A stretch of 64,000 nucleotides of DNA. Origin: Calliopum simillimum. Its lineage: Eukaryota; Arthropoda; Insecta; Diptera; Lauxaniidae. The stretch covers positions 75,994,909 through 76,058,908 of the forward strand of contig OX638368.1 of NCBI GenBank assembly GCA_951812925.1, written 5' to 3'. The notes under the pieces were generated by a model. It was not told the origin of the DNA. It saw nothing but the letters and a program-made list of their open reading frames with translations, and searched no databases. Both the position numbers and the translations under genes were made by a program. Positions 24,439 to 35,532 of this stretch are shown piece by piece; position 1 is the first letter of the stretch, and the number at the start of each line of letters is the position of its first letter.

Positions 24439-24569
24439 TGTAGAGTATTAATATTAACAAAGTATACTTTTATATATGATGTTTGTATAAATGATTGAAC
24501 ACACTATAAATCATTCTGAATTAGACTCTCTACTGAATCACATCGAACTTTTATAATAAATATATTACA
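24439..24569 (+). repeat. 3' LTR of Ty3/gypsy element
   Basis: 131 bp, TG...CA ends, two differences from the 5' LTR. GAAAG follows at 24570-24574 and matches the 5-bp sequence before the 5' LTR, so the whole element (20152-24569, 4418 bp) is complete with TSD. Confidence 0.93.
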
Positions 24570-24613
24570 GAAAGCATGACCGTTAGAAGTGAAAAGATAC
24601 AAGTTTCATAACA

Positions 24614-25456
24614 AACTAGTAAGGGTGTAAATTTTGGCCTGGCCAAAAAATAAATACCCTACACTGCAGTATTTTGAAAAGTTTGCTTATATGGTGCCAC
24701 TCCCTCTTGTCCGAGTACACCCAGTTTTTGTTCAGAGCTTGCATTTATAGTTTTTAGTGTCAGAGTGAAATTTAGTTGGATTATCTCAAAAAACTCTTTC
24801 AGTATAGCATTTTTAATCTTTTGCTTATATGGGAGGTGCCACGCCCCCTTGTCTGATTTCACCCAATTTTTTCTGAGAGCTTTCATTTATAATTCTTAGT
24901 GTCTGAGTCAAATTTGGTTCGAATATCTCAAAAAACGCTTTCAGTATAGCGTTTTGCAGCTTTTGCTTATATGGGAGGTGCCACGCCCTCTTGTCCGAAT
25001 TCGCTCAAATTTTTATCAGAGCTTGCGCTTACAATTCGTAGTACTTATATGTATTGTGGTTGCATTGTCGTGAAAAATACTCCTAAAATTGCATTTTGAA
25101 TATAATTTTTGTATGGGCGGTAGGCGTGCCCGTTGACCGATTTTGCTCATTTTCAATCCCCCGAGCTAGCTTTGACGACGGAGGCAGCGTACCAAATTTC
25201 ATTGAATTATCTTGCTCAGTTTTCCCAAAAAGTGTATTTCAACACACAGCCAGCCACCCAGTCAGCCACCCAGCCAGCCACCCAGCCAGCCAGCCAGCCA
25301 CCCAGCCAGCCAGCCAGACAGACGGACATGGCTATATCGACTCAGGAGGTGACGCTGATCAAGAATATATATACTTTTCTATACCTGCCACGCCTCCTTC
25401 TCTGCGTTACAAACGGAAGGACAAAGTGAATATACCCTGGGTGTAGGGTATAAAAA
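24614..25456 (+). mobile_element. mini-me-like repeat, complete copy inside palindrome arm
   Basis: Runs from ACTAGTAAGGGTG to 'gggtgtagggtataaaa'. It contains about three internal 140-bp units (GGGAGGTGCCACGCC), a CAGCCAGCCACC minisatellite at 25248-25325 and the core GCTGATCAAGAATATATATA. The left arm of the palindrome shows the unoccupied site ('cataacaaaaaatagctatg'). No coding potential. Confidence 0.8.
25248..25325 (+). repeat. CAGCCAGCCACC minisatellite
   Basis: Tandem CAGC/CACC tetranucleotides for about 78 bp, passing into CAGACAGACGG. On the other strand this is the GTCY-type repeat of mini-me-like elements. Confidence 0.8.
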
Positions 25457-25531
25457 TGCTATGAATAAAAACATCGACTAAAATAACAAGATAAGATTGT
25501 TGACCGAGCAAGGATCGGTCTCCAGGTACTG

Positions 25532-25820
25532 TTTTTTTAAAAGCTAAATGCTTGTTTTTTTTTTTTTTTGCCAAAATGCTATTTTGACATATCTCGATGC
25601 AAACGAATCAAAAATAGCGTTCCAAAAAAGTCAATTTATTTTGTCCCGTCAAAAACTACAATATGAAAAAGTTCATAAAAAAAGTTCTCAAAAAAGGCAG
25701 CAGGGACTTTGCATTTCGATTAAGCATACTTTCCCACATATTATTTTGAAAAATTATGAAAATCAGAAATTGTGTTTTTTTTTTTAATGTCAAAGTTTGC
25801 AATTTTGCCATTTTTACCAT
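25532..25820. other. AT-rich spacer between mini-me-like copies
   Basis: T-run at 25555-25570. 25640-25745 repeats 16790-16880 in direct orientation. No gene. Confidence 0.5.
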
Positions 25821-26762
25821 TTTTTATACCCTACACCCAGGGTATATTCACTTTGTCCTTCCGTTTGTAACGCAGAGAAGGAGGCGTGGCAGGTATAGAA
25901 AAGTATATATAATCTTGATCAGCGTCACCTCCTGAGTCGATATAGCCATGTCCGTCTGTCTGGCTGGCTGGCTGGGTGGCTGGCTGTGTGTTGAAATACA
26001 CTTTTTGGGAAAACTGAGCAAGATAATTCAATGAAATTTGGTACACTGCCTTCGTCGTCAAAGTTAGCTCGGGGGATTGAAAATGAGCAAAATCGGTCAA
26101 CGGACACGCCTACCGCCCATACAAAAATTATATTCAAAATGCAATTTTAGGAGTATTTTTCACGACAATGCAACCACAATACATATAAGTACTACGAATT
26201 GTAAGCGCAAGCTCTGATAAAAAACTGAGCGAATTCGGACAAGAGGGCGTGGCACCTCCCATATAAGCAAAAGCTTCAAAACGCTATACTGAAAAAGTTT
26301 TTTGAGATAATCCAACTAAATTTCACTCTGACACTAAAAACTATAAATGCAAGCTCTGAACAAAAACTAGGTGTACTCGGACAAGAGGGCGTGGCACCTC
26401 CCATATAAGCAATAGCTTCAAAACGCTATACTGAAAGCGTTTTTTGAGATATTCGAACCAAATTTGACTCAGACAATAAGAATTATAAATGAAAGCTCTC
26501 AGCAAAAATTGGTTGAAATCGTACAAGGGGGCGTGGCACCTCCCATATAAGCAAAAGATTCAAAATGCTATACTGAAAGAGTTTTTTGAGATAATCCAAC
26601 TAAATTTCACTCTGACAATAAAAACTATAAATGCAAGCTCTGAACAAAAACTGGGTGTACTCGGACAAGAGGGAGTGGCACCATATAAGCAAAATTTTCA
26701 AAATACTGCAGTGTAGGGTATTTATTTTTTGGCCAGGCCAAAATTTACACCCTTACTAGTTT
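25821..26762 (-). mobile_element. mini-me-like repeat, complete inverted copy
   Basis: Mirror of 24614-25456 with about one more internal unit. It starts (plus strand) 'tttttataccctacaccc' and ends 'cacccttactagt'. Together with the forward copy it can form a long hairpin. Confidence 0.8.
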
Positions 26763-27120
26763 TTAATAGGTATTTGAAAAATAAAAAAAAAATAAAAAAA
26801 CTGCTGGAAAAAAATAGGTTATTTTTAACAAAGTGGAAACAATGTACTTTCTAATAATATGCTACATAAGTGCATCCAGCTTAAAACAAATTAACTAGAG
26901 CGTTTATCCAGTACTTTCTAATATTAAAACTTCCATAGAGCTATTTTGCTATTTAAAGTTCAACTCTGAGCCCACTGTATAACTAAAGCAAAACAAAATT
27001 TTAAAATTTTATAGTTTTTTTCCGTCCCTAAGTATTTATTATCTGACGATTGGCGAAAAAATTTTTTAGATCCATAGCACTTTCAAATTTTACCTATTTA
27101 TGGCCACAATTTGTCATTGT
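26763..27120. other. no recognisable feature
   Basis: A-rich and then mixed AT sequence. No open frame with a motif. Confidence 0.5.
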
Positions 27121-27985
27121 GTAGCGTTTTGAAGCTTTTGCTTGTATGGGAGGTGCCACGCCTTCTTGTCCGATTTTACCCAGTTTGTGTTGAGAGCTTA
27201 CATTTCTAGTTCTTAATGTCTGCGTAAAATTTGGTTACATTATCTCAAAAAACGCTTTCAGAATAGCGTTTTGAAGCTTTTACTTATATTGGAGGTGCCA
27301 CGCCCTCTTGTCCGATTTTACCCAGTTTTTGTTGAGAGCTTACATTTCTAGTTCTTAATGTCTGTGTAAAATGTAGTTACATTATCTCAAAAAATGCTTT
27401 CAGAATAGCGTTTCGAAGCTTTTACTTATATGGGAGGTGCCACGACCTCTTGTCCAATTTCACCCAGTTTATGTTGAGAGCTTACATTCCTAGTTCTTAA
27501 TGTCTGTGTAAAATTTAGTTACATTATCTCAAAAAACGCTTTCAGAATAGCGTTTTGAAGCTTTTACTTATATGGGAGATGCCAGGCCCTCTTGTCCGAT
27601 TTCACCCAGTTTTTGCTCAAAGCTTACATTTCTAGATTTTAATGTCTGTGTAAAATTTAGTTACATTATCTCAAAAAACGCTTTCAGAATAGCGTTTTGA
27701 AGCTTTTGCTTATATGGGAGGTGCCACGCCCTCTTTTCCGATTTCACCCAGTTTGTGTTGAGAGCTTGCATTTATAGTTTTTAGTATCTTAGTGAAATTT
27801 AGTTCGAATATCTCGAAAAACGCTTTTGCTTATATGGGAGGTGCCACGCTCTCTTGTTCTATTTCACCCAGTTTTTGCTCAGTGCTTATATTTCTAGTTC
27901 TCAATGTCTGCGTAAAATTTAGTTAAATTATCTTAAAAATTGCTTTCAGAATAGCGTTTTGAAGCTTTTGCTTGTATTTGAGTTA
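27121..27985 (+). repeat. tandem array of the mini-me-like internal unit (~140 bp)
   Basis: The motif GGGAGGTGCCACGCC (with variants) recurs at about 27148, 27292, 27435, 27574, 27716 and 27837, giving six or so units of 120-145 bp. Each has 'acccagtttttg', 'tacatttctag' and 'cgctttcagaatagcgttttgaagc'. The terminal parts of the element are absent. Confidence 0.85.
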
Positions 27986-28021
27986 GACTATCTCCAGTTA
28001 GCATCACTGTAAAGCTCTTTC

Positions 28022-28260
28022 TGAATTATTATAGTGTTGTAAAGGAAGTGGTACGTTTAATGGTTCCTTCTCTATGAGAACCCTTGCTTTTGCTTGTTCA
28101 TCTGCTATTTCGCGTCCAGCTATTCCGCTGTGGCTGGGCACCCAGATGAGGTGTGTAACAAATTTACTGCCGAGGGCTTAAAGTAAGTTGTAGCATCGAA
28201 AGACTGAGTTGGATTTAATTGTGCAGTTCATAAGAGACTTGAGAGCTGCTTGACTGGGAG
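28022..28260 (-). pseudogene. LINE RNase H domain fragment
   Basis: The minus strand reads SQAALKSLMNCTI, then after one stop codon THLIWVPSHSGIAGREIADEQA. The WVP-HSGI-GRE-AD signature is the last catalytic block of the RNase H domain in I/LOA-like LINEs. One in-frame stop and both ends missing mark it as a remnant. It lies next to the reverse-transcriptase fragment at 28860-29428, in the opposite orientation. Confidence 0.75.
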
Positions 28261-28859
28261 GTCGAAATAATCTCCCTCCCCGACTGGAGGGTAGCCGGCA
28301 AGTTGAGTCCGAATGGCTCCTTTCACTTTGCATTATCTTCTTTCCTCAAATTTCTGAGCATCTCGGGGATCAGGCAAGTGAATCGAATCAACTGCTTAGT
28401 CAATTAGCCGATCGGTCAGCCCCATATTTGGGGAATTACGATTATCTTTCAGACTGATGATCTCGGTTTTGGTACGGTCATGTCTCTACCAAAGTCGTGC
28501 GGGATGAAGGAAAATGCCATGGAATGAGCTTGTTCGTTCCTCAAATTTTGTAAAGCTGTAGTGCGGGTAGATATCTCCCACAAAACCCCCTAAAATCGCC
28601 GTGGAACAGCTACGCGTGCGAACTTGTTTGCGGGGTAGAGTCAAACTTAGTAGCGAACTCTCGGCGACTTGCCAGATAGGGTACAATGTTCCTCTTCTGG
28701 GGGTTATGGAGAGGTGGATGTAACACTCACCCAAGATTTGGGTGATGGGACATCCATCTCCTCGGATCAGGAGCGTATTGCTCCTAAATCCGGCCGGACG
28801 CAAAAGGCTTAAGGCCTTTATCGCCAAGGGCTAGAATCAGCAAGGGCCTTTCCACCAAG
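28261..28859. other. GC-richer LINE-like sequence, undefined
   Basis: Base composition is higher in G+C than the surroundings, as in the neighbouring LINE pieces, and it probably belongs to the same insertion. A 113-codon minus-strand open frame (28486-28827) has no motif I recognise. Confidence 0.35.
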
Positions 28860-29428
28860 GCCTGCTTCAACGTCCGGTGTCAAGCAAGCTTCGCACACTT
28901 AAAAAGACGAATGGGGATTATACGGAAAGCCTAGAGGAAACTGGACAACTACTACTGGACACACTTCCCGGGCTGTGTTAGGAGCAAAGAGTCTTGGGAC
29001 TGCAGCCCGAGTTGCTTTCATTCCTAAAGCAGAAAAAAAGGCAAACCACACGTCCAAAGCGTATCGGCCTATAGGTCTAACCTTTTTTCTTCTCAAAACA
29101 ATGGAGAAAATTTTGGATAATTATCTCAGAGTGTACTTAGTCGCTTCACCTCTACATCCTGAACAATACGCTTACCAAACATGTCAATCAACTGAAACGT
29201 CCACACATAGCCTCACGACCAAAATTGATAAGACTTTGGAGGACAAAGAAGTAGCCCTCTGTTAATCCATTGACATACAGGGAGCCTTTGTCAACACGTC
29301 ATTTAAATCAATTGAGGAAGCATTGACTAGAAAGGGAATAACCGAAATGATCATTGATTGTGTCCTCAACCTGCTTAAAAACAGGAAAGTCATCTATGAA
29401 TCGGGTACAGAAAGGCTAACTGTGAGTT
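28860..29428 (+). pseudogene. LINE reverse-transcriptase fragment
   Basis: It starts with the EN-RT linker (LKKTNGDYTESLEETGQLLL). After a deletion comes VAFIPKAEKK, AYRPIGLTFFLLKTMEKIL, EQYAYQTCQSTETSTHSL and, past a stop at 29263-29265, SIDIQGAFVNT, which are RT blocks 1-4. The catalytic YADD region is missing because the fragment ends near 29428. Non-functional. The wording is closest to I/LOA-type elements. Confidence 0.75.
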
Positions 29429-31020
29429 GACTTTTTTAGCCGTTCTTGTTTGACACGAACTTTTCTGAAGCGCCCATGGGTAAATTTAACTCATATTGCT
29501 TGCCAAGTGTCAATGTGGGTTGTTCGACCGATATAACAACATTTTTATATTTTTATACAGTTTATACTCCATGACATAGGAATCTGAGACCTTTTTTTGT
29601 GTAGATCAATTTACCGTTGCACACAACTCTGTCAAAGTTAAAGTTTTGAAACAAATTTTCAAATAAGATATAAAAATTGTGGAAGTGTTGTTTCTTTGCT
29701 TTTCGAGTCCACCATATTGTTTTCTAAAAATCTAATATCAGATTGTTGGATTTGGTTGAATATTTATGCAAATCATCCGCCATTTTGAGTCCGCCATTTT
29801 GAGTCCGCCATTTTGAGTCCGCCATTTTGAGTCCGCCATTTCGAATTCGCCATTTTCTTTTAAAAAAATCTTAAATCAGATTCGTAATTAGCGACCCCAG
29901 AAACTCACGGGAAAAAATTTTCGTTTCGAAAATGTAATGATTTCGACTTTTGGCCAGCTTTTAAGGATTTTGAACCAGTGCACTAAAGGTCAAAAGGCAC
30001 AAATTTTTGGCTAAAATTTAATTTTTACAAGTGTTTTTGTTAATGCAGCGTTACTGAGAATACTTCAATACAAACAAAAATGTTTTTTGTTTTGGAGAAA
30101 AATAATTTTCCGTTCTTCAGCTGTAATGTACGTGTGGTTTAAAATTAAGCGTACACACAGCATACGCAGCTGGCATGGTGTAAAAAAAAAAAATCGAAGC
30201 AGCCGAAATGGAAGCCATTGAAGCTGCTAGCTGTCAGTCGTTGGGGGGGTAAGTGACCGCTTTAACTTGCCAGCGAACCATCACTACAAATTTATTATTG
30301 TAGACTCCCTAGCTAGAAATATTCTACAGTGGACCTTATGATCACATATCAGAACAAAGCCCCATTTGATCATTTGTATTTACTTTAATTAAGCAAAGAA
30401 AATTTGAAAGAACCAATCCTAAACATATAATTTAGATGCATCTCACAGATGTCATTAGAGATGTGCGCTCTTTACCCGCCCTACCTACGGCCTCAAGCTG
30501 CATTATTAATTTGAGACCTCTAAAGAGCATCAGTCCCCGAACTTTACATCATCGTAAGGAAAAACACTTATTTGTTCTACTCAAACATTTTATAAGCCAG
30601 TTTTATTTAAATTTCCCTCTAAGCAATTCATATCCCGTGTAAAAATTTGGTTTTCTCTAATTTAACTTTAACATAGCGTTAAAGTTTCATAGTTTTTTCT
30701 TAAAATATCTAGGTTTTTATATCGATGCAAAATAGTTAAATTATAATGATATTATTTAAGAAAAAAAAAATCAAAGCAGTTTAAAGAAATAGGAGTATAC
30801 CTACTATACAAAATAAAGGTAGTATCTTTGTTTTTCTTAAATATACATAGGAAGTGGAATTAAATTAATGCATGAACTTTTAGTTATCTTTGTAAATTTT
30901 TCTTTTGATCAATATTTTTATGCATTTACATACTTTCTAAATTTTTTGTGCATCTTGATGACAGCAAAACTTCAGCAAACAATCAATGAATTTTAGCAAA
31001 TAAAAATAAACTAATGAAAA
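29429..31020. other. non-coding AT-rich stretch with 14-bp tandem repeat
   Basis: 29778-29850 has about five copies of CCATTTTGAGTCCG, the last ones degenerate. Poly-A at 30181-30193. No gene recognised. Confidence 0.55.
29778..29850. repeat. 14-bp tandem repeat CCATTTTGAGTCCG
   Basis: Four near-exact units followed by one altered to 'ccatttcgaattcg'. Confidence 0.85.
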
Positions 31021-34000
31021 TAGAGAGAATGAGGTGAATTACTTACTGCATATGATCAAAATTACATACAAATATTTTCTAAGCAGAATGACAGCACAAA
31101 GAAAACCTCTTTATGGTTATGCAGACTTAAAAAAAAAACGCAAGGGGGGCAGCTGCCCCCCCCCTAGCTCTAGCTTTAGAGTTACAAATATATCATATTC
31201 ATTCACTTTTACATTAGTTTTTACAACTTTTTATATTAAAGCCAAATAAAACACGATTTTTATACAAATACACTTTTTTTATCTTTACTATACTATTTAT
31301 TTATTTAATTGCAAACAATTTGAAAGTAAAATCGGATAATATTTTAAAAAGTTATTGAGGTTTCACTGAAGTAGGACTATTCGCTTTTTTAACCTTAAAA
31401 ATAAACAGGTACAAAAAAATGTTTTTTGCTCATTACTTTTTTTCTTCTCAGAAGGGATACCCAAAGCTGCTTAAAACTAAAGACTATGTTTTTGCAAAAA
31501 ATGCTGCGTTAAAAAATTCAAAATTTTTTGTGCAGGTAGCATAGATAATATCCGGTTCCAAAAGTCGATTTTTTTATGTTCTTACGAATAAAATGTATAA
31601 GGCTTAAAATGCTTAAAATCGTTCAAAATATCAAAGTATTTTATAAATTTTTTCAGACCTTTTTTAACTTTTGAAAAATTGGTCAAAGAAAATGAAAAAA
31701 AAAAAATCCAAAAACTCTAAAAAAATTCACACGTGTACTTTGTACGATTCTAAGCATTTTAAACATTATGCAATTCTTTTGCATCATAAAAATCGACCCA
31801 GTTTATTGTACCTGTTTATTTTTCTGATAAAAAATCAAAATGTGAAACCTTAATAACTTTTAAAAATATGATCTGATTTTAGTAAATTTGGGCTTAAAAT
31901 ATTTAAAATTAAATACACTTATAAATAAAAATATTAAAAATATTGCAAAATTGCAAAAAATTACTATGAAAATTAACTTTTCGCTCAGCTTTAACTTTTA
32001 ACTTTAACTCAGCCAATTTAAATAGGATTTTAGTTAGTGATACATTTAAAAGAAGCGTTAGAATTTTTCTTTAAAATAGTGTATAAAAAAATTCGATCAA
32101 AATTGGGTTTCTCGAAATATTTTTTGATAAAATTAGAGCTATAACCTCAAAAATCGAAAGTGTCGATTATATCTAGAACGGCTCACACTGGGGCTATGTA
32201 AGTGATTTGATTCAAAACCACCCAGACATCGCAATTTTCATCGAAATATAAAAATTCTTAAAGTGGGATATTCGTTTTGTCAAAACAAATATCCCACTTT
32301 AAGAAATTTTATAATTCGATGAAAATTGCGGCTCCTCCGAAAAAAAAATTAATGCGTTTTTTGGAGTCAGCGACCTCAAATTAGTTTAGAAATGTGATAT
32401 ATATTTAAAAGATAACATACCTATAGGTAATTCCATAGTAACTCGCGTTACAATTAGAAAATTTTTTAAGAGTTTAATGGAGCTTTTGAGGCTCAGCCTT
32501 TGGATTAACTAATGAAACTGGATTCTTTATAAACAAAATACTTTGTTCTTGTTGCATATTAGTTGAAATTTTCAGTGATAACTTAATATTTAACCAGTAA
32601 AATAGTGAATAGTGCTGGTAACTCGCGTTACCATTTTTGGACAACATGTTTAGAGCGTAAATTTCTTTCGCAAGTTTCTGTGAAATTTGTGGGTAAATTT
32701 CTTGACATTAGACATAAATTAAGGCAGCAGGATATCAATAAGTATTTCTTTATTAGAAACAACAATATTAAGTGGTATTTTTTAAAATAATGCAAAAATT
32801 ATGTGGTAACTCGCGTTACAAAAAAATTGGTAACTCGCGTTACTATCGATTTTTAGACCAATACAGACCCTCAAGTTCATAGGTATAAAAATTAAAATTG
32901 GGTCAAAATACAAGAATAATAAAGAACTACTTCTGGCTTTTATGCACAGGAACCAAAACTAGATCAAAATTTAATAATTGTTTAACTTAGTCTATTATAT
33001 CGCGATTGAAATTATTTATGGTTTAAATACAGATGGTATATTATCATCACAACTATTACTGTCACCACCAGATTCATAACTTTCCTCGCAGAAGTACCGT
33101 TTTATTTTTATGCCCGTTTTTACATCTTCTGATGTGCAGACATTAACTAAAAAACGCGATAATAACGAATTGCAACGTCCAATCTTAATTTTGACGCTAA
33201 ATCGTAATGTTTCTTCAATTAAGAATTTTTTGGATTTTCTCATGTGTTTTACAAAAAGTTTTAATTATCGAACAGTTTATTACAAAAAAACGGAAAAATT
33301 GGGAAAAACGCATTTTGGTAACTTTTCAATGAATTGTATACAACTTTTGCATTTTTCCATCGATTTTTATAAGTGGTATCTTGTTTTCTTCACAAATATA
33401 TAGTCTATGATAGAACAAAAAAAAATTATAAAACAGTTATTTTTTCTTGTATAAATCTGCAGTTAGTTTTGATTTTTTGTTAATTTTTTCGAAAAAAAAA
33501 AAATGTTTTTTTAGAAATCAATTTATTTCGCCGAAACTAACAAACCAACCAAAAAGTGATGTGAATATTATTTGTAGGAATTATAATAACCTTTAATGTA
33601 ACATATAATACGTTTGAATACAAACATTGGTTCTTGAGATATTTGTATTTAAATGGAACTATCTTTTTTTTTTTTGGTCCAAGAACCGAAAATGAACGAT
33701 ATCTCGAAAACGACACGAAATAAAAAAAAAAATAATGCGATTTTCGGAATCAGCAGCCCATTTTACATATAAAATGAATAATGGCATTCCCTGGGGAAAA
33801 AATTTTTACTCATTTGTTGCATATTGTAATTAGTTTACAAGTATCACTGAAATTACGTAACAACAAAAAAATTACTTTATGCTGCGTAAAACACGTTCGG
33901 TCACGTTATCATGGAAAGCTGAACTGTCAACAAATGAATTTTTTTTTGGTGATGCTCTCTGCAAATACCAACTTGAAAAATATAAAACAGAAACAAAAAA

Positions 34001-34222
34001 TTCAAAACGGCGCGAGAATTTGAATTTGTCCACACTAGCCCCCAGTCCACACTAGCCCCGCCCTCCCCTATTAATTTTTCACGCTCTTCACTTATTTTTA
34101 ATTTTTTTACTTCGATTTTTCTCTTTTTACATATTTTATGTACGATTTTCTTTCTTTTTTTATTTATTAATTTAAATTACTTCATTAACTAAGTTACCGC
34201 GATTATTATATGGTATCAAAGC
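31021..34222. other. non-coding AT-rich stretch with palindromes
   Basis: No exon or TE protein was recognised. It holds an 18-bp G/C palindrome (31144-31161), a 101-bp hairpin (32230-32330), four copies of GTAACTCGCGTTAC (32438-32843) and a doubled TCCACACTAGCCCC at about 34028-34060. The open frames at 32605-32790 and 33016-33403 have no family motif. Confidence 0.5.
32230..32330. repeat. 101-bp near-perfect hairpin
   Basis: The CGCAATTTTCATCGAA arm and its inverse are about 50 bases each, with a short loop at 'tttgtcaaa'. The stem includes AAAGTGGGATATT. It may be a small MITE, but no TSD was seen. Confidence 0.75.
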
Positions 34223-34230
34223 GTATATAT

Positions 34231-35524
34231 TAGGGTGGGCCAAATTGTATGAAGGAAATTTTATCGACCTCGGCTACCCCCCTATGTGAAAGTTCATTCA
34301 ATTCTATGAATATTTGCCCAGGGAACTATACCTCTGCGTTCAACTTTAGTTCGGCGCATTTTTGATCGAAAATTGTACCTTTCATCAATATTTTTTTTAT
34401 TTTCATACTAAATTTTAAAAATTTTTATAAAGGCAAAAGTAATGTCATTATATGATTTGGCTGATATTCTGTCAGTAATCAATTAAATTGGGTTCTGTTT
34501 ACATAAAAAAGTTTACTTGATAGAGTGGAGTTGATGCTATATATTTAAAAAAATGATGTAGGTCAAATAGACGATTATTATGACCGACTTTCAAAATAAA
34601 CGATTCATATTTTTGGATGAATTTTTACAAACAAAATACCAACCTAGGCTGAAAGTTCATTCAATTCTATGAATATTTGCTCAAGAAACCATACCTCTAC
34701 GTTCAACTTTAGTTCGGCGCATTTTCAATTGAAAATTTTACCTTGCGTTCAATATTTATTTTTATGCTCAATTTTTAAAATTCCTATAGAGACAAAAGTA
34801 ATATCATGATATGTTTTGGCTGGTAGTCTGTCAGTAATCAATAAAATTGGGTTCTGTTTTTACGAGCAGTTTAATTGATAGCATGGAATTGATTATATTT
34901 ATTCCAAAAAATTATATCGGTTAAATTATATATATTTATTATGTATGTATGTATTCTCCTTTAACTCCTAGGAGGAGCATAGGGCCAATACATAAACGAT
35001 TCATATTTTTACACAGATTTTTGGTATATTGTTCTGTAAAATTACAAAAAGCGGCTAATTTTTTTCCTAAAACTGCCACTAGATGTTTCACTGGAAAAAA
35101 ATGAGTGTAAGATTCGGCATCCTAGGGTCCAAAAATACTTGAGTTGGTGTTTCGATTGAAAAAATCCATGTAAAAATATGACTCGTTTATTTTGAAATCG
35201 GTTATTTGACCGATATAATTTTCTGGAATAAATATAATCAGTTCCACGCTATCAAGTAAACTTTTCGTAAAAACAAAACCCAATTTTATTGATTACTGAC
35301 AGAATACCAGCCAAAACATATTATGATATTACTTTTGTCTCTATAGGAATTTTGAAAATTAAGCATAAAAATAAATATTGAACGCAAGGTAAAATTTTCA
35401 ATTGAAAATGCGCCGAACTAAAGTTGAACGTAGAGGTATGGTTCTTTGGGCAAATATTCATAGAATTAAATGAACTTTCACATAGGGGGGTAGCCGAGAT
35501 CAGTTTTCAAATCGGCCCACCCTA
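34231..35524. mobile_element. foldback element with TAGGGTGGGCC ends and 8-bp TSD
   Basis: Begins TAGGGTGGGCCAAATTG and ends with CGGCCCACCCTA. GTATATAT flanks it on both sides (34223-34230 and 35525-35532), though the TA-rich context lowers the weight of this. Arms of about 650 bp are inverse to each other and match the element at 13593-15894. A LINE tail interrupts the left arm at 34941-34993. Non-coding. Confidence 0.8.
34941..34993 (-). mobile_element. extreme 3' end of a LINE (about 50 bp)
   Basis: The sequence 'ctcctaggaggagcatagg' with a (TGTA)n tail is the same 3' terminus as in the LINE at 12338-13265. It is missing from the equivalent place of the other foldback arm (near 15000), which has 'tttattaaaaacgattc'. 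Confidence 0.8.
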
Positions 35525-35532
35525 GTATATAT

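Larger units (their letters stand above)
16896..25531. mobile_element. giant palindromic (foldback) element with three nested insertions
   Basis: The left arm runs 16896-18890 and the right arm is its inverse at 19190-25531. Both outer ends read AGTACCTGGAGACCGATCC toward the centre. The arms share CCGATGAGAATAAT, the 'aaaaaactsgg' motif and a long block including 'aacacagcgttttcttcaac'. The spacer is about 18890-19190. The left arm holds an insertion at 17052-17944. The right arm holds an LTR retrotransposon (20152-24569) and a mini-me-like copy (24614-25456). Each arm shows the empty site for insertions in the other. Without insertions each arm is about 1.1 kb. Arm open frames are repeat shadows, not genes. 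Confidence 0.8.

Noticed and set aside
25096..26137. Frames of 70-116 codons with PATQPASQ-type repeats
   Set aside because: They translate the CAGCCAGCCACC minisatellite in both mini-me-like copies.
27121..27985. CRISPR-like array
   Set aside because: Units are about 140 bp tandem copies without unique spacers, in an insect-like genome.
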